A DNA stretch of 64,000 bases from contig CAMRHE010000077.1 in the NCBI GenBank assembly GCA_947044405.1, positions 6,787,501 through 6,851,500 of the forward strand. The letters run 5' to 3'. The number at the start of each line of letters is the position of its first letter. Position 1 is the stretch's first letter. The notes under the pieces were generated by a model. That model saw only the letters and a program-made list of their open reading frames with translations, did not search any database and was not told where the DNA came from. This DNA is from Leptodactylus fallax. Lineage: Eukaryota > Chordata > Amphibia > Anura > Leptodactylidae. Below are positions 12,023-21,107 of this stretch, piece by piece. The translations under genes and the position numbers were made by a program.

Positions 12023-12991
12023 TCCCTTTGCAGACATTTTGATCACTTTCTATTACATTTTTTCTTGGGAGAAGGTTATGGCGCTTTATCTAAAGGACTA
12101 TATAGCCAAGATCACAGTTATCTCTGATCCCAGCCTTTGCAGATGGGTGCTGTATAACATAGTCAGCACCCACTGTACATGAAGTCAGCTCAGCTCTTGA
12201 TCCTACTCCATACATTTTCCTGCCACATGTGATGTATATGTACATCACATATCATAAAGGAACATGACGTCGGACTTTAGCGAAACTAGAGTCTTTCCCC
12301 AAAAGAAGAGACACCCACCTGTAGACATCTATTTTGGGGTTCTTATCAGTAGACAGCACAGTACTGTTTCTTCTTGTGGAGACACTAGCTGGTGTAGGGA
12401 GTGAGGCAATGCACTTTGGGAAAAAAATATGCAATTCAATAAAATGCAACAAAGTATTTCAAACTCAAAATATATGAGATTAATCACTGCCAAATCTGCT
12501 CACATCCAAAACAGTAACTGCAATCATAGAATGATGAGTGAATGGTTCCGCACAACTTGTATAATTACACGGGAAAGTTGTGATTGCTTAAGGAATATGA
12601 TAGTGACATATTTTGGTAAAATTGTACAGAACAGGCTGCTGAGATCTTGCCGTCTTCTTAATGTTATCGTGCTGCAAATGACACTAAGCCAATCTAATGT
12701 CACCGAGGTGAATAGTAAGATAAAATCAGTTTCTTCTATTCAGAAACTCAACCTAAGTGGCAAAGAAGAGCTCAGCATTTCCTAATGATAAGTGTTCAAA
12801 TTATCCTGCTGGAGAAGAGTATACATGTATTTTTTAGTTCTGTACACAGACCTTCACTTCTAAACACTCGAGTAGGCCTGTCTAACTTGAAGTTCCTGGA
12901 TAGAGATGGATAGACCTCACAAGATTTATTTCGACAAATATTCATGAGGTTCACCTTGACTGAACCATAAGTGGTATTATTAAACTCATTA
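12023..12991. other. Intronic sequence, nothing recognised
   Basis: No conserved frame or clear repeat structure; open frames up to 118 codons here show no recognisable domain. Confidence 0.5.
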
Positions 12992-13030
12992 TTAACCCCT
13001 TCCCGACATCTGATCTGTTTGCGGGCATAT
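12992..13030. mobile_element. Left part of a TTAA-flanked (piggyBac/Kolobok-type) MITE split by the gypsy element
   Basis: The sequence begins TTAACCCCTTCCCGACAT. The matching inverted end GGAAGGGGTTAA sits at 21096-21107, beyond the gypsy element. TTAA target duplications are typical of piggyBac and Kolobok transposons. The inner boundary is set at a possible CATAT target duplication (13026-13030) and is uncertain. Confidence 0.75.
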
Positions 13031-13282
13031 ACCCCCTTAAAGTTAAAAAAAAAAAAAAATCCCCACTGGCCCTGTAGCTTCTATGTTGCAGGACAGCTCC
13101 GGCGGGGGAGGAATGGGGGGGGCCCCCCTTTCCCTTCGGCGGGGGGACCCCCCCCCAACCCCCCCCCCCCCTTCATGGCACCAAACCAATCCAAACAAAA
13201 ACCACCCCCAAAAAAATGAAAAAAACCAAAAACCCACACAAAAAAAAAAATTTATAAAAAAAAAAAAAACACCCCCCCCCCC

Positions 13283-13325
<43 letters not shown>

Positions 13326-13393
13326 ACAACACCCACACAAAAAAAAAAAACAACCCCCCCACCCACCCCCCAACCAACAAACAAAAAAAAAAA

Positions 13394-13426
<33 letters not shown>

Positions 13427-14108
13427 AGAACACAGCAGTACTACAACAACCAGCAAGTCCTCAACCGTCTTAGGTTATATACCCGGGTATATATATACCC
13501 GATATATAGCAAGAGTCCAGTGCACAATACCTCCAGGCAACAGAAGAGATGCAGGGGCCCCTGTGGATGACTGTGGATCCTCGGATTCTTCCAGGAGATG
13601 ACAGACAGCCGATCAGGAGATGATGATGATGATGGTGAGATTCTTCACAGGCAGCAAACAGGGCGACGGTGACGGCAGTAGATGCAGGCCTGACTACCCT
13701 AACACTGAGTTCTTAACCTGCCAGCTAAACTACTAGTGCCACCGGGCCTCTAACTAGCTAGTTGGCCTTCGGAAGCCTAACCTATCACTGCCCTGAACTA
13801 TATATATATATGGATCCCTAACTACGGTTACTAGCTAGGTCCTGTGAGTATATAGGGGGTAACACATACCTAACTATATACTGTGAAGTAAAGAGGAACA
13901 AGTGGCTCTTAGACTCCCCCAGACATAACATGTCTGTCTCAGCAGCTCTGCTCACATCTCTCCCCCCAGCAGCTCTGCCTCACATGTGTCTGACTCACTG
14001 TATTTACAAAACAAAACTTGCACTAAATGCCTGGGGTCTCTGAAGCCAAACTGCAGGGGCAAAGAAGCCAGATACATTATATACTAGTAGAAATGGCAGT
14101 TCCCTACA
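13031..14108 (-). repeat. 3' LTR of the Ty3/gypsy element (outer part corrupted)
   Basis: From 13426 this matches the right LTR: 13426-13540 equals 19822-19930 with few changes, and 13995-14108 equals 20385-20498 without a difference that I can see. On the minus strand it starts TGTAGGGAACTGCC at 14108. The part that should match 19492-19823 is replaced by A/C/G homopolymer runs (13040-13425), so the outer end and the target duplication are uncertain. Both LTRs contain TATATACCCGGGTATATATA, a possible promoter TATA region. Confidence 0.82.
13040..13425. other. Homopolymer-rich block inside the LTR, probable assembly artefact
   Basis: Long runs of A, C and G replace the expected LTR sequence; the block is about as long as the LTR segment it displaces (19492-19823). 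Open frames here (poly-Phe, poly-Gly, poly-Pro) are meaningless. The drift towards one or two bases resembles low-quality read ends rather than real satellite DNA. Confidence 0.75.
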
Positions 14109-14118
14109 CTCTCCCTCT
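14109..14118 (-). promoter_or_regulatory. Polypurine tract of the gypsy element
   Basis: The minus strand reads CCAGAGGGAGAG directly before the LTR start TGTAGGG. This is the position and composition expected for plus-strand DNA priming. Confidence 0.8.
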
Positions 14119-14227
14119 GGTGAAATCTTTACGTCACGTCAAAGACATACAAAGTCATAGTATACAGTCAACATTACCAATGACAATATCAATATGGTTG
14201 CTTTTGCATTTACAGAGTCACAACAGG

Positions 14228-17200
14228 TTAATAGGTATACATGCCAGCAGGAGCGAAAATTGGTAACATATTGACCAAAGTGGACACTGCACCCACCCAA
14301 GCATGGTATAAATGAGGCTGAGTAGTAAATCTGGGGTCCCCCAAACTATCATATGTCAGCATAGGTGGAGGGTGTCTAATTCTCTCTCCTCTCCGTACCT
14401 CTCTCTGAGGTAAACTAGCATGTCCAGGCCCTAAACTAGGGTTGTCTGCCATGGGAGGGGATGGTGCTGGTGGCGTAGGAGAGCTAGATCCCTGCTCATC
14501 TGTAGACACAGATCTAGGTACGAATTCTGGAGTTTGAGGGTTCATAGGTCTCCCTGAAGGAGAAGATACTGGTGATCTAGGAACTTCAGGAGCCACAGTC
14601 CAATCACTCTCAGGAGTTTCAGGAAGGTCAGGTGGAATATCGGCTAAGGACTGTGGAGAATCGCGGGCCGAGCCATCATTGGAGATATCCATACCATCAA
14701 TCTGAGGTACAGGCAACAAATGATTTCTATGCCAAGTCCTGATCCTCCCGTCCCGTCCTTTTATCTTGTAGACTGGTATTCCAGGCAACCGATCTACCAC
14801 TGTAAAGAGTTCACTCCGCCATCGATCAGCCAGCTTATGTTTTGCAGATGCTCCCAAATTCCGTAGCAGAACATGGTCCCCAGGGTTCAATTCTCGGTAT
14901 CTTACTCGAAGATCAAATCTCCTTTTATTTCCTTCATTCACTTTGGCCGCATTTTCCTCAGCCAGCTGATAAGCACTCTTAAGCGTTTCTTTCAAACGTG
15001 CCACGTATCGGTAATGATCTTGATGACTGATACCATCGGTAGAGACTCCCAACAAGATGTCAATAGGTAGCCTAGGCTCTCTTCCAAACATCAGAAAGTA
15101 TGGTGAATATCCTGTGCTCTCGTGCCTTGTACTATTATAGGCATGCACCATAGCCTCCACTTTTCGACTCCAGGATCGCTTATCCTCAATTCGTAAGGTA
15201 CCAAGCATATCAAGTAAAGTCCTGTTAAATCTTTCAGGAAGGGCATCTCCCTCTGGATGGTAAGGCGTCGTCCGACTTTTGCGGATGTTCAACAACTGAA
15301 GTAACTCTTTGATCAGGTTACTCTCAAAATCCCGGCCTTGATCAGAATGCAACCGGTGTGGTAAGCCATAATGGATAAAATACTTTTCCCAAAGCACTCT
15401 TGCAACAGTGACTGCTTTTTGATCCTTAGTCGGAAAGGCTTGAGCATATCGTGTGAAGTGGTCAGTCACCACCAATACATTTCCAAATCCTCTGGAGTCG
15501 TTGTCAATACAAAGGAAGTCTATGCAGACAAGATCCATGGGGCCCGAACTCTTCAAGTGTCCCATGAAGGCCGCTCGAACCGGGACAGTCTTCCTCTGCA
15601 AACATCTGCAACAGCACCTACACAGACGAGTCACGGTATCTCTCATTTTGGGCCAGTAGAATCGGTCTTGTATTAGGCCATAAGTCTTCTCAGGTCCCAA
15701 ATGACCATGATAATCATGCAGACTTCGGAAAATCATCTTCTGAAAGCAGCTTGGAATAACTAGTTGGCGCCTTCCAGGGTGATCATGATACAGCACCACA
15801 CGATAAAGTAGGCCATTGTCTATTTCAAACTTCTCCCAATCTCGTAGAAGTTGACTGCATTCAGAGGGTAGGGATGTCTTTAACATTTCTCTGTCTTGAG
15901 AACTCACTGCTTGATAAAGAGGTCCAATTAAAGGATCAGTCTTTTGACTCCAGATCATTCGCTTTGAAGATATAGAACAACTCTCAAAGGATCCTAAAGC
16001 GGCAGGGTAGGCAAACATGTCTGGTACAGCTTCGGGACCTCCCCCAATAGAGTCAATAAGCCGAGTTTCAGAAAAGGCTACTCGGTCTTCAACTACAGCA
16101 GCCATGGCACACAAAGCTCCTACTCCAGGACTTGGCACTTCTTCCCATTCATCCACTACTTCCGGACTAGGTAATCCAGGCCGTCTTGATAGAGCATCTG
16201 CCCCAATGTTCTTAGGCCCCGATTTATACTTGAGTGTGAATTGGTAGTTGGATAAAGCTGCCAACCAGCGATGTCCTGTAGCATCGAGTTTAGCGGTTGA
16301 CAAAACGTATGTCAGTGGATTGTTGTCTGTTCTTACTTCAAACGTGGCTCCGTATAAATAGTCATGTAATTTATCAACAATGGCCCACTTGAGCGCCAAA
16401 AACTCCAATTTATGTACTGGATAATTTTTCTCGCTGGGAGAAAGACTTCGACTTATGAAAGCTATGGGCCGTAACCCGGCCGGGTATTCTTGGTGCAGCA
16501 CGCCACCTAATCCTTCAAAGCTGGCATCTACATGTAGCACATATGGCTTATGTGCATCAGCATAAGCCAGAACGGGAGCTTCTGTCAATTTCTTCTTCAA
16601 CAACTTAAATGCTTCTTCACAATCCACAGTCCACCTATCGCCAAAAAGGCTTTTGGAAGACCCTTTCTTCTTTCCCGGATCTCCTGCATCACTCTTCAAC
16701 AGGTCGAGGAGGGCTCGAGCAATTTTTGAATATCCTTCCACAAATCGTCGATAGAATCCACAAAACCCCAAGAAAGATTGCAACTCCGTAATATTTTGCG
16801 GTCGGGGCCAATTCACCACAGCTTCAATCTTACCAGGATCGGTAGCAACTCCTTCAGCAGAAACAATATGACCTACATAAGTGACCGAAGATCTACAAAA
16901 TTTGCATTTGTCAGACGACAACTTCAGCCCCTCTTCTTTTAAGCGTTGGAGTACTCTCATGAGTCGTTCTTCATGTTCTTCCAGCGTCTTTCCAAACACA
17001 ATAATGTCATCAAGATATACAAGGCATTCCCGGGGCACTAAATCACCTAACACTCTTTCCATCAACCTTTGGAACGTTGCTGGCGCACCTTTTGTACCTT
17101 GCGGCATACGAGTGAACTGAAAGAAACCCAAGGAGCATATGAAAGCTGTCTTTTCCTGATCCTCAGGTGCCATTGGGACTTGATAGTATCCCGATCTTAG

Positions 17201-19447
17201 GTCCAGCACTGTGAACCAACAGTTTCCATTCAGAGCTTCCAGAGCTTCTTCAATTCTCGGCAGTGTATACTGATCAGGTAAGGTTCTCCGGTTCAGAGTT
17301 CTGTAATCCACACATAGGCGAATTGCTCCAGATTTTTTTCTTACCACCACAATAGGTGAGGCATAGGGGCTCTTACTGTCCACAATGATCCCCTGACCTT
17401 TCATTTGCTGTAGAGTCTGTCTTAACTCATCAACATCCTTTGGAGCAACTCTCCGTGGTCGCTCCCGGAAGGGAGTAGAATCGGTCAATCGGAAAGTGTG
17501 TTGAGCACTTTTAGCACAACCTACATCCATATCATCCATGGAGAACACTTCCGATAATTCAGACAACTTCTGTGTCAGTCGCTGATTCCAGGCCTCTGGT
17601 AAATGTGGATCACTCAAGTCAAGATTGAGATTAGGGATTGCATCTCGGATTTGAATCCTGCACACTTCAGCGTATGGATTTACTCCAAGCACAGGGTAGC
17701 AGTGGGCCACATTCTGGAATGGTCCAATTACGATCGGATGCGGTGAACAGTTCCTCACTGTCACACAGGTAGATAACTCCACTTTATTTCTCCAGTCCTT
17801 TCTCTCTGGGATCACCATCCAGCCATTCTGGTTAATCATTTCTTCAGGGGTTTCCATAAGGACATAACTCCCCCCTTCAAGCAAATCGGGAGCAATGCTG
17901 GAGGCTACTCTCAGAACTCTCTCCCCGCCGGCAGGAACTTCCACGGTTCTCTCACCGGTATGATATACCATTCCATGTCGATAGCCAGTAGACAGGGCAT
18001 CACAGAGTTCTCTAAGATCATAAGATATATTCACCGGCTGAGCTGCAGGGTTCCAATCTCTTCCAAGAAACTTCTGAAAAGCATAATGCACTGCGGGACA
18101 ATTAGTGCCAAGTATCACAGGAGCTGCACAAGAATCCCCTGTATCAGGGCAGACAAGAGCCGTAATCTTCATGGGAGCGACACTCTGATCTTCTAATTCA
18201 GGGACAGCTATAACTACTTGTAGGCTGCCATCTACAGGATATGATCCTGAATTAAGCCCCCACAATTTCATTTGTCCTGTAGACTGAAGAGGTATATCCC
18301 TCAGATACTTTTGGTAGAACGAGCGATAAATCAGGGTCACTTGAGATCCTGTATCAAACAGGGCAGGAGCGGCATGACCATTGACAGTGACTTTGACAAC
18401 GGACCTGGAGCCCGCGATAGCGCCTCTGGTCTTTACTCGGCCCGCCTTCCTTCTGTGTCTTTGATTCTGAATAGAGAGGACAGCACTGTGTCCCAATCCC
18501 TCACTGTCCTCCGTACACTGTCTGGCAGTATGGCCCGTCTGACCACATTTATAACAGGTTCTAGCATCCTTCCTCCGTTGAGTGGCAGTGGGTGGAGTGG
18601 GGGACTGTCTAAGTTCTGACCGCTCCGCTGGTTTGTCCTTGTTTGAATTAGGAACAACATCTTCTTTAGAGATGCTTTTCGCTTTCTTAGGGGTACTAAA
18701 ACTAATGTCAGCTTCTTGTTTCTTCACTAACTTCATTAAGTCAGGAAATGGAAGGACTCTATCAGATAGTAAGACCTTGAGTACTTGAGCAAGAGGATGA
18801 TGAGGTTGTAACCCTCTCACCAACTGACTGGTTCTCATAGCGTCTACCTCTGAAGTAGATATAGCTGCGTGGCACACCAGACGTGAAAGAAGTAGCTGTA
18901 AACGGTTAATAAAAGTAGAGACATTTTCCCCTTCTTTTTGACGAACCATTCGGTAATCATCAACCATCTGGGCAAGGTCATAGTATGGCTCAAAGTGATC
19001 AGACAGTACTTGTATATAGTCCAATGCACTCACTCCTTCATGAGAGTCTCTGTACAAGCGGATCAATTCTGCAGCAGGAGACCGCAAACTTTCACTGATA
19101 CGCTGCCGCTTGCCTTCTTCAGAGCAAGACCATTCCTTCAGGCATTGGAGAGTATGTTCTTTCCATATCTCAAAGTTTTCTTCCCCTTGTGGTACTGGGA
19201 CATTACCAGAGAATACTTTTAGTTTCTTGTAGTGAGTGGCCTGCAGGCCCTGAGCTAACATTTCAGTCAGCCTGGCTAAAGTGCTAATAGCACTGTCACT
19301 AGAGGAACTGCTTGCGACGGTCATACTGGGGGGGTAACTGGCTGAGCGGGGTTCTTCCTTTACCTGAACCAGGGGAGGAACAGGAGGTCGGTAATCCCAT
19401 GTAGTAGCTAGTGGGAGGTTCCCCTCTGAGCTATATCGCTTCTCCAT
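14228..19447 (-). CDS. Ty3/gypsy Gag-Pol polyprotein, intact, PNMA-like Gag
   Basis: About 1739 codons from the ATG at 19447; an in-frame GTG six codons upstream (19465) is less likely. Positions below count from the GTG. A PNMA-like Gag covers about 80-255 (KVFSGNVPVPQGEENFEIW, then SLRSPAAELIR). A CCHC knuckle is at 304-317 (CYKCGQTGHTARQC). The protease DTGS is at 371-374. RT covers about 660-870 with LDLRSGYYQVPM and YLDD at 817-820. RNase H carries acidic residues D980, E1021 and D1047. Integrase has the HHCC finger (H1250, H1255, C1285, C1288) and the DDE triad D1316, D1375, E1411, with 35 residues between the last two. A basic GPY/F-like region follows near LPGIPVYKIKGRDGRIRTWH, and the proline-rich tail has no chromodomain I can recognise. 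Gag and Pol are fused without a frameshift or stop. All catalytic residues examined are present. Confidence 0.95.
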   Translation of the reverse strand: MEKRYSSEGNLPLATTWDYRPPVPPLVQVKEEPRSASYPPSMTVASSSSSDSAISTLARLTEMLAQGLQATHYKKLKVFSGNVPVPQGEENFEIWKEHTLQCLKEWSCSEEGKRQRISESLRSPAAELIRLYRDSHEGVSALDYIQVLSDHFEPYYDLAQMVDDYRMVRQKEGENVSTFINRLQLLLSRLVCHAAISTSEVDAMRTSQLVRGLQPHHPLAQVLKVLLSDRVLPFPDLMKLVKKQEADISFSTPKKAKSISKEDVVPNSNKDKPAERSELRQSPTPPTATQRRKDARTCYKCGQTGHTARQCTEDSEGLGHSAVLSIQNQRHRRKAGRVKTRGAIAGSRSVVKVTVNGHAAPALFDTGSQVTLIYRSFYQKYLRDIPLQSTGQMKLWGLNSGSYPVDGSLQVVIAVPELEDQSVAPMKITALVCPDTGDSCAAPVILGTNCPAVHYAFQKFLGRDWNPAAQPVNISYDLRELCDALSTGYRHGMVYHTGERTVEVPAGGERVLRVASSIAPDLLEGGSYVLMETPEEMINQNGWMVIPERKDWRNKVELSTCVTVRNCSPHPIVIGPFQNVAHCYPVLGVNPYAEVCRIQIRDAIPNLNLDLSDPHLPEAWNQRLTQKLSELSEVFSMDDMDVGCAKSAQHTFRLTDSTPFRERPRRVAPKDVDELRQTLQQMKGQGIIVDSKSPYASPIVVVRKKSGAIRLCVDYRTLNRRTLPDQYTLPRIEEALEALNGNCWFTVLDLRSGYYQVPMAPEDQEKTAFICSLGFFQFTRMPQGTKGAPATFQRLMERVLGDLVPRECLVYLDDIIVFGKTLEEHEERLMRVLQRLKEEGLKLSSDKCKFCRSSVTYVGHIVSAEGVATDPGKIEAVVNWPRPQNITELQSFLGFCGFYRRFVEGYSKIARALLDLLKSDAGDPGKKKGSSKSLFGDRWTVDCEEAFKLLKKKLTEAPVLAYADAHKPYVLHVDASFEGLGGVLHQEYPAGLRPIAFISRSLSPSEKNYPVHKLEFLALKWAIVDKLHDYLYGATFEVRTDNNPLTYVLSTAKLDATGHRWLAALSNYQFTLKYKSGPKNIGADALSRRPGLPSPEVVDEWEEVPSPGVGALCAMAAVVEDRVAFSETRLIDSIGGGPEAVPDMFAYPAALGSFESCSISSKRMIWSQKTDPLIGPLYQAVSSQDREMLKTSLPSECSQLLRDWEKFEIDNGLLYRVVLYHDHPGRRQLVIPSCFQKMIFRSLHDYHGHLGPEKTYGLIQDRFYWPKMRDTVTRLCRCCCRCLQRKTVPVRAAFMGHLKSSGPMDLVCIDFLCIDNDSRGFGNVLVVTDHFTRYAQAFPTKDQKAVTVARVLWEKYFIHYGLPHRLHSDQGRDFESNLIKELLQLLNIRKSRTTPYHPEGDALPERFNRTLLDMLGTLRIEDKRSWSRKVEAMVHAYNSTRHESTGYSPYFLMFGREPRLPIDILLGVSTDGISHQDHYRYVARLKETLKSAYQLAEENAAKVNEGNKRRFDLRVRYRELNPGDHVLLRNLGASAKHKLADRWRSELFTVVDRLPGIPVYKIKGRDGRIRTWHRNHLLPVPQIDGMDISNDGSARDSPQSLADIPPDLPETPESDWTVAPEVPRSPVSSPSGRPMNPQTPEFVPRSVSTDEQGSSSPTPPAPSPPMADNPSLGPGHASLPQREVRRGERIRHPPPMLTYDSLGDPRFTTQPHLYHAWVGAVSTLVNMLPIFAPAGMYTY

Positions 19448-19471
19448 ATCAATGACTATTCCCACTTCTAA

Positions 19472-19489
19472 ATCTCAGCAGTGCCTCCA
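19472..19489 (-). promoter_or_regulatory. Primer binding site of the gypsy element
   Basis: The minus strand reads TGGAGGCACTGCTGAGAT two bases inside the 5' LTR end. It starts with TGG, the complement of the CCA tail of a tRNA. I could not name the tRNA from memory. Confidence 0.72.
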
Positions 19490-19491
19490 AA

Positions 19492-19998
19492 TGTAGCCCT
19501 ATTTGGGGGGGGGGGTATGAGTATTATCCCTCCCGCAACAGACTCTGGCGCTGACCTGTGTGTATAATGGGACCTGAAGCCTTCGCTGAAGGGAAGAGTG
19601 GGAACATATATGAAATATATCAGTGCCTCCACCCAGGATAGAGCCTCTGTATTACAGGGAGGATCTCTTCCTGGGACTTACCCATGAAGTACAGTTAGTA
19701 GCCTTAACAAGGATCACTGTACTAATCTCACAGTCTGAAGAATACATACAGATACCACATAAGGTTATAACAGTAGCTTTATAAGAATCAACAGGGTAAT
19801 AATACATACATACAATATACTCAGAACACAGCAGTACTACAACAACCAGCAAGTCCTCAACCGTCTTAGGTTATATACCCGGGTATATATATAGATATAT
19901 AGCAAGAGGCCAGTGCACAATACCCCCGGGGAACAGGAGAGGTGGGGGGGGCCCGGGGGGGGGGGGGGGGCCCCGGGGTTCCTCCGGGGGGGGGGGGG

Positions 19999-20035
<37 letters not shown>

Positions 20036-20047
20036 GTGGCGGGGGGG

Positions 20048-20086
<39 letters not shown>

Positions 20087-20498
20087 TGCCCCCTATACCT
20101 GGGTGCTCTTCCCCTTGTGGTTTTACTGGGGGCGGCGGGCGGGTGTGTTGGGGGTGGGTGGCTGGGGGTGGCTCCCCTCTCCGCTGTGTTTAAATAAATA
20201 AATGTGTGGGTTCTCTGGGGTTGGTGGGGGGGGGGGGGGGGTGGGGGGGGGGGAGAAAAATTATTATTAAGGGGGGGGGAGGGGGGAGGAGGGGGCGGTT
20301 GTTATACCAGGCTTGTCGTTGTTGGTTTGGTGGGTTGGCTGCTCTGGGCCCCCCCCGGGGGGGTGGGGGTTGTGTGTGGGGGACTCACTGTATTTACAAA
20401 ACAAAACTTGCACTAAATGCCTGGGGTCTCTGAAGCCAAACTGCAGGGGCAAAGAAGCCAGATACATTATATACTAGTAGAAATGGCAGTTCCCTACA
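19492..20498 (-). repeat. 5' LTR of the Ty3/gypsy element (middle corrupted)
   Basis: The boundaries are TGTAG...CTACA on the minus strand (20498 to 19492), an imperfect inverted terminus usual for LTRs. The segments 19822-19930 and 20385-20498 match the other LTR. The middle, 19925-20384, is replaced by poly-G-rich sequence about as long as the intact part of the other LTR (13540-13995). Confidence 0.85.
19925..20384. other. Poly-G block inside the 5' LTR, probable assembly artefact
   Basis: G runs of more than 40 bases, with scattered recognisable LTR words near the right edge (a degraded version of CATGTGTCTGACTCACTG). This looks like low-quality base calls, possibly the no-signal-equals-G behaviour of two-colour sequencing. 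Glycine-rich open frames here are not genes. Confidence 0.78.
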
Positions 20499-21107
20499 CA
20501 TATTTTTCCCATTTCCCTGGAGTGGGAAAAAAAAAAAATCTAAAGAGCCAAACCGCAGTTTTTTTTGCCACTTTGCCTCCCATAAAATATTTAAAAAGTG
20601 ATCAAAACATCAGACATTCCCCAAAATGGTATAACTAAAAAGTACATCTGGCCCCACAAAAAAAAATATGCCTTATGGGGAAATATAAAAAAATTACAGG
20701 TGTCAGATTATGGCGACTCCAAGATTTGTTTTGCAAGTTTTGGATTTTTTAAAAGGGGTTAAAACGTAAAGAAATAAATATAAACTTGGTATTCCCAGAA
20801 TCGTGCCGACCTATAGAATACAGGTGACATGTCATTTTGGCTGCACAGCGAACACCGTAAAAGCAAAGTCTGTAAGAAAGCCGCACAAACGCATTTTTTT
20901 CGCCAATTCCCCTCATTCTGAATTCTTTTACCGGCTTCCCAGTACATTATACAGAATTTTAAATGGTACATTACGAAATACAATTTGTCGCCCAAACAGT
21001 AAGCACTCATATGGCTCTGTGAATGAAAAAATAACAAAGTTATGGGGTTTGGTAGGTGGGGAGTCAAAAATGTAAGTCGAAAAATGCCTGTGGCAGGAAG
21101 GGGTTAA
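20499..21107. mobile_element. Right part of the split TTAA-flanked MITE
   Basis: This runs from the outer edge of the gypsy LTR to GGCAGGAAGGGGTTAA at 21107. The interior is AT-rich with no reading frame of note. It begins CATAT (20499-20503), the same five bases as 13026-13030, a plausible gypsy target duplication. The pair with 12992-13030 shows that the gypsy inserted into an older MITE. Confidence 0.75.

Larger units (their letters stand above)
14119..19491 (-). mobile_element. Internal region of a full-length Ty3/gypsy LTR retrotransposon
   Basis: This spans from the base after the PPT to the base before the 5' LTR. It contains a PBS, a single gag-pol frame in the order Gag, protease, RT, RNase H, integrase, and the PPT. 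The domain order identifies the Ty3/gypsy (Metaviridae) class. The intact frame and the matching undamaged LTR segments suggest recent insertion. No envelope gene is present. Confidence 0.95.

Noticed and set aside
12971..13433. Open frames rich in Pro, Phe or Gly
   Set aside because: They lie in the homopolymer-rich corrupted part of the gypsy LTR.
18272..18619. Plus-strand open frame opposite gypsy gag-pol
   Set aside because: Antisense shadow with no domain; the gag-pol frame on the other strand has clear motifs.
19913..20467. Gly-rich open frames
   Set aside because: Translation of poly-G artefact sequence inside the 5' LTR.
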